This document shows positions 36,911-46,625 of a DNA stretch of 64,000 nucleotides, piece by piece (the stretch's first letter is position 1; each line of letters opens with the position of its first letter). Below the pieces are notes generated by a model. It made no database searches and was not told where the DNA came from. It saw nothing but the letters and a program-made list of their open reading frames with translations. The DNA lies in assembly GCF_014635885.1 (NCBI RefSeq), contig NZ_BMDR01000001.1, forward strand, positions 620,001 through 684,000, in the 5' to 3' direction. Position numbers and translations under genes: made by a program. Source of the DNA: Acinetobacter vivianii. Lineage in GTDB: Bacteria > Pseudomonadota > Gammaproteobacteria > Pseudomonadales > Moraxellaceae.

Positions 36911-38226
36911 TGAAGATAAAACCTTTTCAACATATCTTTAGAGCCACTGTTCTCGCTGCCCTAATTTCTTCATCAATGCAAAGCTTTGCTCAACCAACGG
37001 ATGAGGTTGTTGCAATTGTGGATAGTAGTGTCATTCTTAAAAGTGATTTAGAACAAGGTGTTGCTGAAACAGAACACCAATTAAAAGCACAAAACAAAAC
37101 TGTTCCACCGCAACAATACTTGCAAATGCAGGTTTTAGATCAACTGATTGTACGCCAAGCGCAACTTGAACAGGTTAAGCGTTACGGTATTAAAGCCGAT
37201 GAGAAAAGCTTGAATGCTGCTGTACTGAAAGTTGCAAATCAGTCTGGTGCAAACTCACTAGAAGCTTTTCAGCAAAAGCTAGATGCGATTGCACCAGGTA
37301 CTTACGAAAACTTGCGTAACCGTGTTGCGGAAGATCTTGCAATTGGCCGTTTACGTCAGCAACAAGTGATGTCACGTATTAAAATCAGTGACCATGATGT
37401 TGAAAACTTCCTGAAATCACCAGAAGGTCAAGCTGCACTGGGTACACAAGTTCATGTCATACATATGCGTATCTCTGGTGATAATACCAATGATGTACAG
37501 CAAGTCGCTCAGCAGGTTAAACAATCACTCACTACCAGTGATGACCCTAAAGCTATTAGCAGCAAGTTTTCAACTGGTGCTGTAAAAGTAGATGGTCTTG
37601 ATATGGGCTTCCGTTCATTATCAGAGATTCCGACTGAATTGGCAGCACGTATCACTCCACTTCAAGTGGGACAAACAACCGAGCTGATCAATGTACGTGA
37701 TGGAACACACGTATTAAAGTTGTTAGAACGTAAGCAAAATGAACAAAAAGCGCTGGTTCCACAGTACAAGACTCGCCATATTCTGATTCAACCTTCAGAA
37801 GTCGTAAGCTTAGATCGCGCCAAGCAAATGATTGATAGCCTCTACAATCGTGCTAAAGCGGGTGATGATTTCGCAACCTTGGCAGCTACTTATTCAAATG
37901 ATACAGGCTCTGCGCGTGATGGCGGTAGCTTAGGCTGGGTTAGCCCAGGTGTGATGGTACCTGAGTTTGAAAAAGTAATGAAAGAGACACCTGTTGGGCA
38001 AGTTAGCCAACCCTTCCAAAGTCAATTTGGCTGGCACATTCTGCAAGTCACCGATACTCGCCAACAAGATATGACCAAAGAAGTGCAAGAACGTATGGCA
38101 CGTCAAATCTTGGGCGAACGTCAGTTTGATACTGAAGTAGACAGCTGGATGCGTGAACTTCGCGCCAATGCTTATGTTGAAATCAAAGATGCTAACCTAG
38201 ACTCTAAAGCTCAGCAAAAAAAGTAA
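36910..38226 (+). CDS. surA: Periplasmic chaperone SurA, peptidyl-prolyl isomerase
   Basis: About 438 residues from the ATG at 36910, which overlaps the lptD stop (TAATG); an in-frame ATG at 36895 lies inside lptD. Signal peptide to SMQSFAQ, N-terminal chaperone domain, and two parvulin domains; the second is obvious (YKTRHILIQPSEVV...GSLGWVSPGVMVPEFE). It escorts outer-membrane proteins, including LptD, through the periplasm, so the coupling makes functional sense. Confidence 0.95.
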   Translation: MKIKPFQHIFRATVLAALISSSMQSFAQPTDEVVAIVDSSVILKSDLEQGVAETEHQLKAQNKTVPPQQYLQMQVLDQLIVRQAQLEQVKRYGIKADEKSLNAAVLKVANQSGANSLEAFQQKLDAIAPGTYENLRNRVAEDLAIGRLRQQQVMSRIKISDHDVENFLKSPEGQAALGTQVHVIHMRISGDNTNDVQQVAQQVKQSLTTSDDPKAISSKFSTGAVKVDGLDMGFRSLSEIPTELAARITPLQVGQTTELINVRDGTHVLKLLERKQNEQKALVPQYKTRHILIQPSEVVSLDRAKQMIDSLYNRAKAGDDFATLAATYSNDTGSARDGGSLGWVSPGVMVPEFEKVMKETPVGQVSQPFQSQFGWHILQVTDTRQQDMTKEVQERMARQILGERQFDTEVDSWMRELRANAYVEIKDANLDSKAQQKK

Positions 38227-38246
38227 GTTGAGCCTTAAGTGAATTG

Positions 38247-38273
38247 AAAATGCCAGCCACGTGCTGGCATTTT
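38247..38273 (+). terminator. surA terminator
   Basis: AAAATGCCAGC (38247-38257) and GCTGGCATTTT (38263-38273), loop of about five bases, T-rich tail, 20 bases beyond the surA stop. Confidence 0.85.
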
Positions 38274-38297
38274 TTATTGCCCAGCAAAATACAAATA

Positions 38298-38325
38298 AAA
38301 AATAGCGGCAATTGCCGCTATTTTT
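38298..38325. terminator. fba terminator
   Basis: Perfect 12-bp stem (38298-38309 and 38314-38325, GCGGC/GCCGC core) with AATT loop and A/T runs on both sides. It serves leftward fba and backs up the surA terminator. Confidence 0.88.
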
Positions 38326-38341
38326 CTGCATTACAAATCAA

Positions 38342-39379
38342 TTATTTGTAACGATCAACCATTTTCTCTAAAGAAATTGGACGAATTTTGTCTGCATGAC
38401 CTGCTGTACCGAATGCTTCGTAACGAGCAACACAGATTTCTTTCATTGCTTCAACAGTTTCACCAAAGAATTTACGTGGATCAAATTCACTTGGTTTTTC
38501 TGCCATCATACGACGCATTGCACCCGTAGAAGCCAGACGTAAATCGGTATCAATATTAATCTTACGTACACCATGCTTGATCGCTTCGACAAGCTGATCT
38601 ACAGGCACACCATAAGTTTCTTTAATATCACCGCCATACTGGTTAATTACCGCCAACCATTCTTGTGGCACAGAGCTTGAACCATGCATTACAAGATGCG
38701 TGTTTGGCAATGCAGCATGAATTTCTTTGATACGGTCAATTGCAAGAATATCGCCTGTAGGTGGACGAGTAAACTTATACGCACCGTGTGAAGTACCAAC
38801 AGCAATTGCCAAAGCATCTACATTGGTATCAGCAACAAACTGAGTCGCTTCTTCAACAGAAGTCAGTAATTGAGAATGATCAAGTACGCCTTCAGCGCCA
38901 ACACCATCTTCTTCACCAGCCATACCAGTTTCAAGGCTACCTAAGCAACCAATCTCACCTTCAACTGAAACACCACAAGCATGCGCCATTGCAACCACAC
39001 GACGGGTAACATCAACGTTATAATCATAAGATGTTGGTGTCTTACCATCCGCACCCAATGAACCATCCATCATGACTGAGCTAAAGCCCAACTGGATCGA
39101 ACGTTGGCAAACATCTGGACTTGTACCATGATCTTGGTGCATTACCACTGGAATATGTGGCCACTCTTCAATCGCAGCTAAAATAAGATGACGTAAGAAA
39201 GGTGCACCTGCATACTTACGCGCACCAGCTGAAGCTTGCACGATCACAGGTGAATTTGTTGCATCCGCAGCGAGCATGATTGCACGCATTTGTTCTAAGT
39301 TGTTTACGTTAAACGCTGGTACGCCGTAGTTATATTCTGCAGCGTGATCCAAGAGCTGGCGCATTGAGATTAGAGCCAT
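38342..39379 (-). CDS. fba: Class II fructose-bisphosphate aldolase
   Basis: 345 residues, zinc-dependent aldolase. Metal and catalytic stretches [21 protein letters not shown] (Asp/Glu ligands) and [19 protein letters not shown] are seen. In Acinetobacter, which lacks a complete glycolytic route from glucose, this enzyme serves mainly gluconeogenesis. Monocistronic between two terminators. Confidence 0.96.
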   Translation of the reverse strand: MALISMRQLLDHAAEYNYGVPAFNVNNLEQMRAIMLAADATNSPVIVQASAGARKYAGAPFLRHLILAAIEEWPHIPVVMHQDHGTSPDVCQRSIQLGFSSVMMDGSLGADGKTPTSYDYNVDVTRRVVAMAHACGVSVEGEIGCLGSLETGMAGEEDGVGAEGVLDHSQLLTSVEEATQFVADTNVDALAIAVGTSHGAYKFTRPPTGDILAIDRIKEIHAALPNTHLVMHGSSSVPQEWLAVINQYGGDIKETYGVPVDQLVEAIKHGVRKINIDTDLRLASTGAMRRMMAEKPSEFDPRKFFGETVEAMKEICVARYEAFGTAGHADKIRPISLEKMVDRYK

Positions 39380-39506
39380 AATATCCTCCCAGGTAATGCG
39401 CCATATTCTACATGTTGATTTATTTCAATTCAGCAACTAATCACAGGAATTATAAAAAAATCTTTAATCTTTTGTGTAATTTGAGTAGCAAATCTTACTA
39501 AATAAT

Positions 39507-39543
39507 AAAAAAGACCAAATCACAAAATAATTTGGTCTTTTTT
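39507..39543. terminator. Terminator between the DEAD-box helicase and fba
   Basis: Perfect 14-bp inverted repeat (39507-39520 and 39530-39543) with 9-base loop and T tail; terminates the leftward helicase gene. Confidence 0.85.
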
Positions 39544-39592
39544 TGAAAAACTTTCTCTGTAAGAAATCGCTTAAATCAAAGTAGTTTCAGAC

Positions 39593-40744
39593 TTAGCAAT
39601 AACCATCCAGACGCGTTAAAGGCAATTTCTTACCAATCGCTTTTTCAATTTCAGGCAAATAGAAAGCATCATCTTCCGATAAGAAGCTGATACTTACGCC
39701 CTGCGCACCTGCACGACCAGTACGACCAATACGATGTACATAGTCATCAGACTGTTCAGGTAAGGTAAAGTTAATGACATGCGAAACACCATCCACATGG
39801 ATACCACGACCAGCAACATCAGTCGCGATCATAATATTGTTCTTACCTTGCTTAAATTGATCCAGCATCTTCAAACGTTTATCTTGTGCAATTTCACCAG
39901 ACAACATACCAACACGATAACCGTCGCGTTTTAAATGGTCATACAAACGACGCACCTGATCACGACGATTCGCAAAGATCATCACCTTATCAATCGGCTC
40001 TTCGCGCAAGATCTCTTGCAATAGTTTGTATTTATCTTCTTTCGCAACCACATACACACGCTGTTCAACGTCATTATTGGTTTTTTGCTCAGGTTCAATT
40101 TCTACCGTAACCGGCTCAAATAACCATTGACGTGCAAGATTAAGAACATCATAGCTAAATGTTGCAGAGAACATTAAAGTTTGGCGTTGCTCTTTAAATG
40201 GTGAAAAACGAACAATTCGCTTTACTGACGGGATAAAGCCCATATCGAGCAAGCGATCTGCTTCATCAATGACCAAGAATTCAATTTTGTCTAACCAGAC
40301 TTCTTTTTGCTCGACAAAATCAATTAGACGACCAGGAGTAGCCACAATAATATCGACAAAATTACGGTCTAACATTTTCTTTTGTTTTTCAAAATCTACG
40401 CCACCCAACAAAGTGACCAGATGTAAATTTGAAAATTTGGTTAATGCTTGTGCATCACTTTCGATCTGTAACGCTAACTCACGAGTTGGCGCTAAAATTA
40501 ACGCACGTGGCTCACCACGAAAACGCTGTTCTTGAACTGGATTATTTAACAGATCATTGATCACGCTAATCAAAAAAGCAGCGGTTTTACCTGTACCCGT
40601 TTGCGCTCGACCAATGGCATCATGCCCTGCTAATGTATATTTTAAAACCTTTTGCTGAATTGGGGTCATTTTTGTAAAACCCAAAGCATCAATCGCTTTC
40701 TTCAACTGCGGATGTAAATTTAAGGTTTCAAAACCAGACGTCAT
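39593..40744 (-). CDS. DEAD-box ATP-dependent RNA helicase, RhlB-like
   Basis: About 383 residues, core helicase only with almost no C-terminal tail. All motifs are present: Q motif GFTKMTPIQ, Walker A AQTGTGKT, PTRELA, TPGR, DEAD (VIDEADRLLD), SAT (MFSATF), and HRIGRTGRAG. The start is the ATG at 40744 with GAGAG five bases upstream; an upstream codon at 40771 would add nine residues. It resembles RhlB; which of RhlB/RhlE/SrmB it replaces cannot be fixed by eye. Confidence 0.9.
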   Translation of the reverse strand: MTSGFETLNLHPQLKKAIDALGFTKMTPIQQKVLKYTLAGHDAIGRAQTGTGKTAAFLISVINDLLNNPVQEQRFRGEPRALILAPTRELALQIESDAQALTKFSNLHLVTLLGGVDFEKQKKMLDRNFVDIIVATPGRLIDFVEQKEVWLDKIEFLVIDEADRLLDMGFIPSVKRIVRFSPFKEQRQTLMFSATFSYDVLNLARQWLFEPVTVEIEPEQKTNNDVEQRVYVVAKEDKYKLLQEILREEPIDKVMIFANRRDQVRRLYDHLKRDGYRVGMLSGEIAQDKRLKMLDQFKQGKNNIMIATDVAGRGIHVDGVSHVINFTLPEQSDDYVHRIGRTGRAGAQGVSISFLSEDDAFYLPEIEKAIGKKLPLTRLDGYC

Positions 40745-40791
40745 ATATGCTCTCGAACCATCAATGACCAAAAGAAAGTGGCTATTATAAA

Positions 40792-40824
40792 CAAAAACGC
40801 CCCAAATTACATTGGAGCGTTTTT
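40792..40824 (-). terminator. csp terminator
   Basis: On the minus strand AAACGCTCCAA pairs with TTTGGGGCGTTT (one G-U pair), followed by T residues, 20 or so bases after the csp stop. Confidence 0.7.
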
Positions 40825-40845
40825 ATATTGCGTTAAAGCAACAAA

Positions 40846-41058
40846 TTAGTCTAAAGGCTGAACGTTTTCAGCCTGGAAACCTTTTTGTCCTTGAACAACA
40901 CTGAATTCTACGCGTTGGCCGTCACGTAAAGAACGGTGGCCATCACCCATAATTGCGCGGAAATGAACGAATACGTCATCACCACCATTACGCTGAATAA
41001 AACCAAAGCCTTTAGTGTCGTTAAACCACTTTACTACGCCTTGTTCACGAGCTGTCAT
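40846..41058 (-). CDS. Cold shock domain protein
   Basis: 70-residue CspA-type protein. The nucleic-acid-binding motifs RNP1 (KGFGFIQR) and RNP2 (DVFVHFRAI) are intact. It binds single-stranded nucleic acid and melts mRNA structure. GAGG is about 10 bases before the ATG, and the upstream gap is long (350 bases to the divergent gene), as expected for a csp leader. Confidence 0.95.
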   Translation of the reverse strand: MTAREQGVVKWFNDTKGFGFIQRNGGDDVFVHFRAIMGDGHRSLRDGQRVEFSVVQGQKGFQAENVQPLD

Positions 41059-41408
41059 AAGTCAATCCTCAGATATTGAAAGATAAGGACCTTCCGGTGT
41101 TGCAAACAGCAGAGCCAACAAGGTTTTAAAATATTTATAATTTTAAAGCTTGTAATCATTCTGTAAAACTATCAACAATTTCCGGTTACATCCATTTGTT
41201 ATAGGGTTTATTACATTAATATTGTATTAAACTCTTCCTAAAACGCATCGAGCTTAGCACGGGTTTATGACAATTAATAGGATTATTTTTAGTTATTTCC
41301 ATCTGTTCTATCAGGTTTTTTCAATAATTTAGCTGTTTTTTTAATGAAATTTTTATCATAAAAATTACGCCAAAATTTGTTAACATACGTTTGAATGGAA
41401 CAATTTAA
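41059..41408. other. 350-base divergent region between csp and the tusA-like gene
   Basis: No ORF. It must hold the csp promoter and 5' leader (leftward) and the promoter of the TusA-family gene (rightward). The csp side begins with a moderately structured stretch (about 41080-41125), the rest is very AT-rich. I cannot identify a cold-box with confidence. Confidence 0.4.
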
Positions 41409-41654
41409 ATGCTTATGACTGGTACACCAAATTCACCTGAAATTATTGATGCCTTGGGACAACCCTGCCCAATGCCCCTATTGATGTTAAAGCGCGCTTT
41501 AAAAAAAGCAGACCGTCCAACACAGTTTTTATTGAAATCATCAGATCCACACAGTGAAATTGATGTAACACGATATTGCCAAATTCAGCAACTTCAGTGC
41601 CAGACACAAAAAATTTCAGACAATGAATTTCACTATTTAATTGAATCTATGTGA
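41409..41654 (+). CDS. TusA-family sulfurtransferase/SirA-like protein
   Basis: 81 residues with the family signature DALGQPCPMPLLMLKRALK, whose Cys carries a persulfide in TusA. TusA relays sulfur to tRNA 2-thiouridine synthesis or molybdenum-cofactor enzymes; close paralogues (YedF) have other roles. The start is ATG 41409 or 41415. Upstream of rpoH, about 130 bases away, with no terminator visible between. Confidence 0.85.
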   Translation: MLMTGTPNSPEIIDALGQPCPMPLLMLKRALKKADRPTQFLLKSSDPHSEIDVTRYCQIQQLQCQTQKISDNEFHYLIESM

Positions 41655-41785
41655 TTCTTTGCTAAACTCTTGGTAAAGATAAAATAGTTAACTTTACATT
41701 TCTATACTCAAATTTCCTTAGTGATGAAGAACATTCGCATTAAGATGAAATTGTTGACTCAAATACCATCCTATAAGGAGACTCC

Positions 41786-42655
41786 ATGACTACTGACAGC
41801 AGCAATCAATTGATGCCCCTGTCATTGTCTGCGCCAGGCGTAAACCTTGGTGCATATATCAGTACTGTCAATCAAATTCCAATTTTAACGGCCGAGCAGG
41901 AAAAAGAACTTGCTGAGCGTTATTATTATGACCAAGACCTTGATGCTGCCAAACTTTTGGTAATGTCACACCTCCGCTTTGTCGTACATATTGCACGTAG
42001 CTATGCAGGTTACGGATTACCACAAGGTGATCTCATCCAAGAAGGTAACCTCGGGTTAATGAAAGCGGTTAAGCGCTTCGATCCGAATATGGGCGTTCGT
42101 TTAGTGTCATTTGCTGTGCACTGGATCAAAGCTGAAATTCATGAATATGTGATTCGTAACTGGCGTATCGTCAAAATCGCGACCACCAAGGCACAACGTA
42201 AACTATTCTTTAATTTACGTAGCCTCAAGAAATCAAGTAAACGATTGACGCTAGAAGAAGCAAAATCGATTGCTAATGATTTAAATGTAACACCTGAGCA
42301 GGTGTTAGAAATGGAAGGTCGTTTAACCGCTTATGATGCTGCTTTTGAAGCGCAAGGCGATGATGATGACGATACACCACACACTGCTCCAGCGCTGTAT
42401 TTAGAAGATAATCGTTACGATCCTGCACGTCTAGTTGAAGAAGAAGACTACGAGGAGCAAAGTACTTCTGCTTTACACGAGGCAATGGATCAGCTTGATG
42501 ACCGTTCGCGTAATATTTTGCAGCGTCGCTGGTTAGATGATGATAAGTCAACTTTGCATGAGTTGGCGGCCGAATATAATGTTTCTGCTGAGCGTATCCG
42601 CCAGTTAGAAAAGAATGCAATGGAAAAAATCAAAACCGCTATGTCAGCGAGTTAA
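41786..42655 (+). CDS. rpoH: RNA polymerase heat-shock sigma factor RpoH
   Basis: 289 residues of sigma-70 family lacking region 1.1. The RpoH box [13 protein letters not shown], specific to sigma-32, is present. Region 2 ([20 protein letters not shown]) and region 4 HTH ([29 protein letters not shown]) flank it. The start has AAGGAG at good spacing. A thermosensor structure in its 5' coding region is possible but not assessed. Confidence 0.96.
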   Translation: MTTDSSNQLMPLSLSAPGVNLGAYISTVNQIPILTAEQEKELAERYYYDQDLDAAKLLVMSHLRFVVHIARSYAGYGLPQGDLIQEGNLGLMKAVKRFDPNMGVRLVSFAVHWIKAEIHEYVIRNWRIVKIATTKAQRKLFFNLRSLKKSSKRLTLEEAKSIANDLNVTPEQVLEMEGRLTAYDAAFEAQGDDDDDTPHTAPALYLEDNRYDPARLVEEEDYEEQSTSALHEAMDQLDDRSRNILQRRWLDDDKSTLHELAAEYNVSAERIRQLEKNAMEKIKTAMSAS

Positions 42656-42670
42656 GATTAAATCAAACAC

Positions 42671-42688
42671 AAGGGCTTTCATGCCCTT
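42671..42688 (+). terminator. rpoH terminator
   Basis: AAGGGC (42671-42676), loop TTTCAT, GCCCTT (42683-42688), then TT-rich tail; 16 bases after the stop. Confidence 0.75.
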
Positions 42689-42762
42689 TTGTTTTATCTG
42701 GCTTTGTTTAAACATCCGAATATGTTAACTTTGTTCATCAAGTTTCTTGTTCCATTCTCATT

Positions 42763-43128
42763 ATGTGGATAGCAATCTCAGCGCTTAATCTTGCGCTTGC
42801 AGTCATGGTCGGCGCTTTCGGTGCACATGGTCTTAAATCTTTTGCTACACCAGAGCAGCTCGCTTGGTGGAGTACAGCAACCCAGTACTTTTTCTATCAT
42901 GCGCTGGGCTTACTGATTTTAGGTGTCCTACATAAAACCACGCCAACTTTCCCTATAAAAATTCCTTATATTTTGATCCAAATTGGCATCATCTTTTTCT
43001 GTGGTTCGTTGTACATTATGGCGCTTGGTCTACCGAGAATCTTAGGTGCAGTCACCCCGATTGGCGGTGCATTTATGATTGCGGGCTGGGTAATGCTCGC
43101 ATGGCAAGCGATTAAGCATGCGAAATAA
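42763..43128 (+). CDS. DUF423 family membrane protein
   Basis: 121 residues with four hydrophobic segments and the DUF423 opening LALAVMVGAFGAHGLKSF. Widely conserved inner-membrane protein (YgdD relative) without an established function. Ten bases before thiS in the same direction, and probably cotranscribed with thiSG. Confidence 0.88.
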   Translation: MWIAISALNLALAVMVGAFGAHGLKSFATPEQLAWWSTATQYFFYHALGLLILGVLHKTTPTFPIKIPYILIQIGIIFFCGSLYIMALGLPRILGAVTPIGGAFMIAGWVMLAWQAIKHAK

Positions 43129-43137
43129 GGATTTATC

Positions 43138-43335
43138 ATGCACATCTATTTAAATGGCGAGTCAACAGACACGTCTTGTGAAAATCTACAGCAACTCATT
43201 CAAAGCTTGGCGCTTGAAGGTAAACGCTTCGCTGTAGAGAAGAACCAACAGATTATTCCGAAAAGTAGACTTGAGCAGACCTTAATTGCTCCTGAAGATC
43301 GTATTGAAATTATTCAAGCTGTTGGTGGCGGCTAA
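43138..43335 (+). CDS. thiS: Sulfur carrier protein ThiS
   Basis: 65 residues, ubiquitin-like, ending in VGGG. The C-terminal Gly is adenylated and thiocarboxylated as the sulfur donor for the thiazole ring of thiamine. AAGGA precedes the ATG. It sits directly upstream of thiG, which it serves. Confidence 0.94.
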   Translation: MHIYLNGESTDTSCENLQQLIQSLALEGKRFAVEKNQQIIPKSRLEQTLIAPEDRIEIIQAVGGG

Positions 43336-43358
43336 TTGGCTAAAAATGGAGTAAGCCC

Positions 43359-44144
43359 ATGCAAGATTCCCCTTTAATTATTGGTTCACGTACATTTCAA
43401 TCACGTTTATTGGTCGGAACTGGTAAATATAAAGATTTAAATGAAACTGATTTAGCCATTCAAGCAAGTGGTGCAGAAATTGTCACCGTTGCGATTCGTC
43501 GTGTAAATATCGGTCAGCATGCCGATCAACCGAATCTACTTTCAGTGATTCCACCTGAGAAATACACGATTTTGCCCAATACCGCAGGTTGTTTCGATGC
43601 AGATAGTGCGATTCGTACCTGTATGCTGGCACGTGAACTACTTGATGGTCACAATCTGGTGAAGTTAGAAGTACTCGGTGATGAAAAAACCTTATATCCA
43701 AATGTCACTGCAACCCTGAAAGCAGCGCAAACCTTGATTGATGATGGTTTCGAAATCATGGTGTATACCTCGGACGACCCGATTGTTGCGCAAGAACTTG
43801 AAAGCATGGGCTGTGTTGCGATTATGCCTTTGGGTAGTTTGATTGGTTCCGGTCTTGGTATTTTGAATCCACATACCATTTCCATCATTAAAGAAAATGC
43901 TAAGGTTCCTGTCTTGGTAGATGCGGGTGTTGGTACAGCCAGTGACGCTGCTATCGCAATGGAACTCGGTTGTGACGGCGTTCTTATGAATACGGCGATT
44001 GCTGCTGCTCAAAACCCGATTTTGATGGCTTCTGCCATGAAAAAAGCGGTTGAAGCAGGTCGTGAAGCATTTTTAGCAGGTCGTATGCCACGTAAGCGTA
44101 TGGCGAATGCGAGTTCACCTGAGACTGGGTATTTCTTTAAGTAA
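43359..44144 (+). CDS. thiG: Thiazole synthase
   Basis: 261 residues. Condenses deoxyxylulose phosphate, dehydroglycine and ThiS thiocarboxylate to the thiazole moiety of thiamine. TIM-barrel motifs [11 protein letters not shown] (the Lys forming the imine lies further in), [15 protein letters not shown] and [16 protein letters not shown] are typical. GGAG eight bases upstream. thiH/thiO and the rest of the pathway are elsewhere; no TPP riboswitch is visible before the small operon. Confidence 0.96.
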   Translation: MQDSPLIIGSRTFQSRLLVGTGKYKDLNETDLAIQASGAEIVTVAIRRVNIGQHADQPNLLSVIPPEKYTILPNTAGCFDADSAIRTCMLARELLDGHNLVKLEVLGDEKTLYPNVTATLKAAQTLIDDGFEIMVYTSDDPIVAQELESMGCVAIMPLGSLIGSGLGILNPHTISIIKENAKVPVLVDAGVGTASDAAIAMELGCDGVLMNTAIAAAQNPILMASAMKKAVEAGREAFLAGRMPRKRMANASSPETGYFFK

Positions 44145-44154
44145 GAAAAATATT

Positions 44155-44178
44155 AAAGGGAGCTTTTGAGCTCCCTTT
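44155..44178. terminator. thiG/NUDIX bidirectional terminator
   Basis: AAAGGGAGCT (44155-44164) and AGCTCCCTTT (44169-44178), loop TTTG, T tail. It lies between convergent thiG and the NUDIX gene. Confidence 0.88.
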
Positions 44179-44196
44179 TTTAATGCGATGATGATT

Positions 44197-44652
44197 TTAT
44201 CTTGATTCGAGATTAACAAGATGGACAACATGATCACTTGATCGTAAAGCAAGGTCACTTAAAACATCTGGCTTTAACAGTTTGATCTCACTCTTTGGCA
44301 TCCATGAAATCACTTGAGCTTCAGTTGCATCATCAACATAAAAAGCTTTGGCTTGGATCTGACCTTTATAAATATATAGAAATTCATGAAAATGCTGCCC
44401 TACGACAGGATCATAGAAAAAATTCTCAACAATCGCAAAAAGCACAGGCGAATTAAAATACTCTCCTGTTTCTTCAAGTACTTCTCTTTGAATCCCCTCT
44501 AAAGTAGTTTCTGAAAATTTTAATCGACCACCCACTAAAGAAATACTTCCATCTGGAAATGTAGAAACCAAAATCTGATCTTCATGTTCTATCCAAGCAG
44601 CCACACGGATATTAAGCTTTCCCTCTGCTATCTCTAATGTTAAATCTTTCAT
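44197..44652 (-). CDS. NUDIX hydrolase
   Basis: 151 residues. The Nudix box is visible as GGRLKFSETTLEGIQREVLEETGE, matching Gx5Ex7REUxEExGU. The substrate (nucleotide derivative) is unknown. Convergent with thiG, and 22 bases downstream of an HD-like gene in the same direction. Confidence 0.88.
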   Translation of the reverse strand: MKDLTLEIAEGKLNIRVAAWIEHEDQILVSTFPDGSISLVGGRLKFSETTLEGIQREVLEETGEYFNSPVLFAIVENFFYDPVVGQHFHEFLYIYKGQIQAKAFYVDDATEAQVISWMPKSEIKLLKPDVLSDLALRSSDHVVHLVNLESR

Positions 44653-44674
44653 TTATCACTCAATGAATTCGTTT

Positions 44675-45295
44675 TTAATAATCTACTATATTCTTTAAAT
44701 TCCCTTTCGCCCTTTGCTCAAAACTCTGTTGGAAATATTCCGTTTGATACAGTGGTTCTGCTTGATAAAAATGCGCTAAGACTTCTTTTCTTTTAATAGA
44801 ATAAATCCCAGAATCCACCCAAGCATACTCTTTTTGAATCTGTTGTTCATATTCTGCAAAACGCGCTGGAGATGCAGCCAAGATCGCTAAATCAATATCC
44901 AGTAAAAATTGCAAATCCAACTCATGCGTCGATTCGTGCTTTTGCGTCGCAACAATCCATCGCTTTATCTTTTGAACAACATCTGCTGATAAATTATGAG
45001 CTACATATTGCTCAAATAGCTCTGCACTCTTCAATTCATTATCTTTTGCTTGCGGATCATAAACCGCATCATGGAACCAAAGTGCCAATGCAACAGCATT
45101 TGCATCATTCAAATTGGCTCGAATCGATTCAAGCAACACCAAACATTCATACAAATGCTGGACTGTATGATAAGCGCGCTGCTTTTCACTATAGGTAGCA
45201 ATCAACTTGTTAAAAATTTTCTGCGGCTCAGAAAAATGATAATGCTGATGCAGCTCAAACCATGATTTTTCTAATACGGCTAAATATTGCTGCAT
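44675..45295 (-). CDS. HD-domain-like metal-dependent phosphohydrolase family protein
   Basis: About 206 residues. A His/Asp pattern typical of the family: YHTVQHLYECL, ALWFHDAVYDP and LDIDLAILAA. These proteins are annotated as predicted HD-superfamily hydrolases; no reaction is established. The start is ATG 45295; a TTG lies two codons upstream. It follows a small orphan gene and precedes the NUDIX gene. Confidence 0.8.
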   Translation of the reverse strand: MQQYLAVLEKSWFELHQHYHFSEPQKIFNKLIATYSEKQRAYHTVQHLYECLVLLESIRANLNDANAVALALWFHDAVYDPQAKDNELKSAELFEQYVAHNLSADVVQKIKRWIVATQKHESTHELDLQFLLDIDLAILAASPARFAEYEQQIQKEYAWVDSGIYSIKRKEVLAHFYQAEPLYQTEYFQQSFEQRAKGNLKNIVDY

Positions 45296-45304
45296 TGCCA
45301 ATTC

Positions 45305-45568
45305 TCACTGAATTGCTTTATTAAGCCATTTTGCTAAGGATTCAGCATCTTTGCGCTCAAGAAAAAGCTGATACAAAGTGCAGGAACCAAACTCATGTTT
45401 TAGTTCCTGCTGGCGCATGGGATGATTACCAAATCGAAATCGTCGAGTACCATCCGTATCTAGTGGTAATGCGTACACTCCATAACTGCGAGGTTCTGTT
45501 AAATGCCCTTTAACACAAACTTGATCAGACGATATTGCATACTTTAATAAATGCTCTTTGGTTAACAT
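45305..45568 (-). CDS. Small protein of unknown function
   Basis: 87 residues, no signal peptide or membrane segment. Basic middle (DGTRRFRFGNHPMRQQELKHEF) and a C-terminal helix with the pattern LFLERKDAESLAKWLNKAIQ. I do not recognise a family. It is 3-10 bases upstream of the HD-like gene and downstream of yaaA in the same direction, so it is probably expressed with them. Codon use is like its neighbours. Confidence 0.7.
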   Translation of the reverse strand: MLTKEHLLKYAISSDQVCVKGHLTEPRSYGVYALPLDTDGTRRFRFGNHPMRQQELKHEFGSCTLYQLFLERKDAESLAKWLNKAIQ

Positions 45569-45589
45569 CCCACCCTGCCCAAGGCAAAC

Positions 45590-46372
45590 TTACGCTGCGT
45601 GTTGCTCATCTCGCTTAAAGACCAATTCTTTATCCGATGAACTTTCAGCATCAAAGTAATAACCTTCACTATCAAATGCTTTTAATTGTTCTACTTGGCT
45701 TAATTTATTTTCAATCAAGTATCTTGCCATCAAACCACGCGCTTTTTTCGCATAGAAGCTAATGACTTTATATTTTCCGTTCTTCTGATCCAGAAATACT
45801 GGCTTAACAATTTCCGCCTGAATATTCTTTTCATTCACAGACTTATAATATTCGTCAGAGGCTAAATTTACCAATACTTTCGAATTAATTTCAGATAAAT
45901 CTTGGTTAATTTGATCCGTAATGATGCTGCCCCAGAATTCATATAAATTATGACCACGGCTATTCTTTAATTTAGTTCCCATTTCCAAACGATACGGCAT
46001 CATCAAATCCAAAGGACGCAATAAGCCATAAAGACCAGACAACATACGCAAATGCTGTTGAGCAAAATCAATATCTTGGTCTTTTAAGTGATAAGCATTT
46101 AAGCCGGTATACACATCCCCTTTAAAAGCAAACATCGCTTGGCGTGCATTGGAAAAATCAAAATCAGCATTCCAGTCACGGAAACGCTCTACATTTAAAT
46201 TGGCAATTTTTTCGCTTACCGTCATTAACGACGCGATTTCAGTTGCCGAAAGCTTACGGCATACATCAATCAACTGCTGTGATTGTGCCAACAAACGTGG
46301 TTGAGTATATGTATCTGTAGGAAGTGCTGTTGTGTAATCAAGTGTTTTAGCAGGAGAAATTAAAGCAAGCAT
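45590..46372 (-). CDS. yaaA: Peroxide stress protein YaaA (DUF328)
   Basis: 260 residues with the family start [13 protein letters not shown] and the DNA/iron-related stretch [23 protein letters not shown]. In E. coli YaaA limits intracellular iron during hydrogen peroxide stress. I start at ATG 46372; a TTG is two codons before. Transcribed alone or as the first gene of a leftward group. Confidence 0.92.
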   Translation of the reverse strand: MLALISPAKTLDYTTALPTDTYTQPRLLAQSQQLIDVCRKLSATEIASLMTVSEKIANLNVERFRDWNADFDFSNARQAMFAFKGDVYTGLNAYHLKDQDIDFAQQHLRMLSGLYGLLRPLDLMMPYRLEMGTKLKNSRGHNLYEFWGSIITDQINQDLSEINSKVLVNLASDEYYKSVNEKNIQAEIVKPVFLDQKNGKYKVISFYAKKARGLMARYLIENKLSQVEQLKAFDSEGYYFDAESSSDKELVFKRDEQHAA

Positions 46373-46625
46373 AATCAATCAAACATAAATTTATCTTGGT
46401 GAAACTATAACAGTTGATAATTTTTAATGCCAATATGCTTTAGCTCAAACCTAAGCCTAATAGGTATGAAAAACCGTAATTCTTTGTGATTATTAATATA
46501 TTAAAATGAGAAATTGATTTTTATCAATTGAGATTAAACATAATTAACCTCAACTGATAACATGTTATTTTTCAATAGAAAATGCCATGATCCACACTAA
46601 CTCCATCCTTCATTTATCTATCTAC

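Noticed and set aside
41786..42100. Heat-sensing RNA structure in the start of rpoH
   Set aside because: Such a structure is known in E. coli, but I cannot fold the region reliably by eye and saw no strong pairing over the start codon.
43129..43137. TPP riboswitch ahead of thiSG
   Set aside because: Only nine bases separate the DUF423 gene from thiS, and I see no THI-box-like structure upstream of the DUF423 gene.
46379..46625. Small gene between yaaA and the GarR-like gene
   Set aside because: The stretch is AT-rich with frequent stops in all frames.
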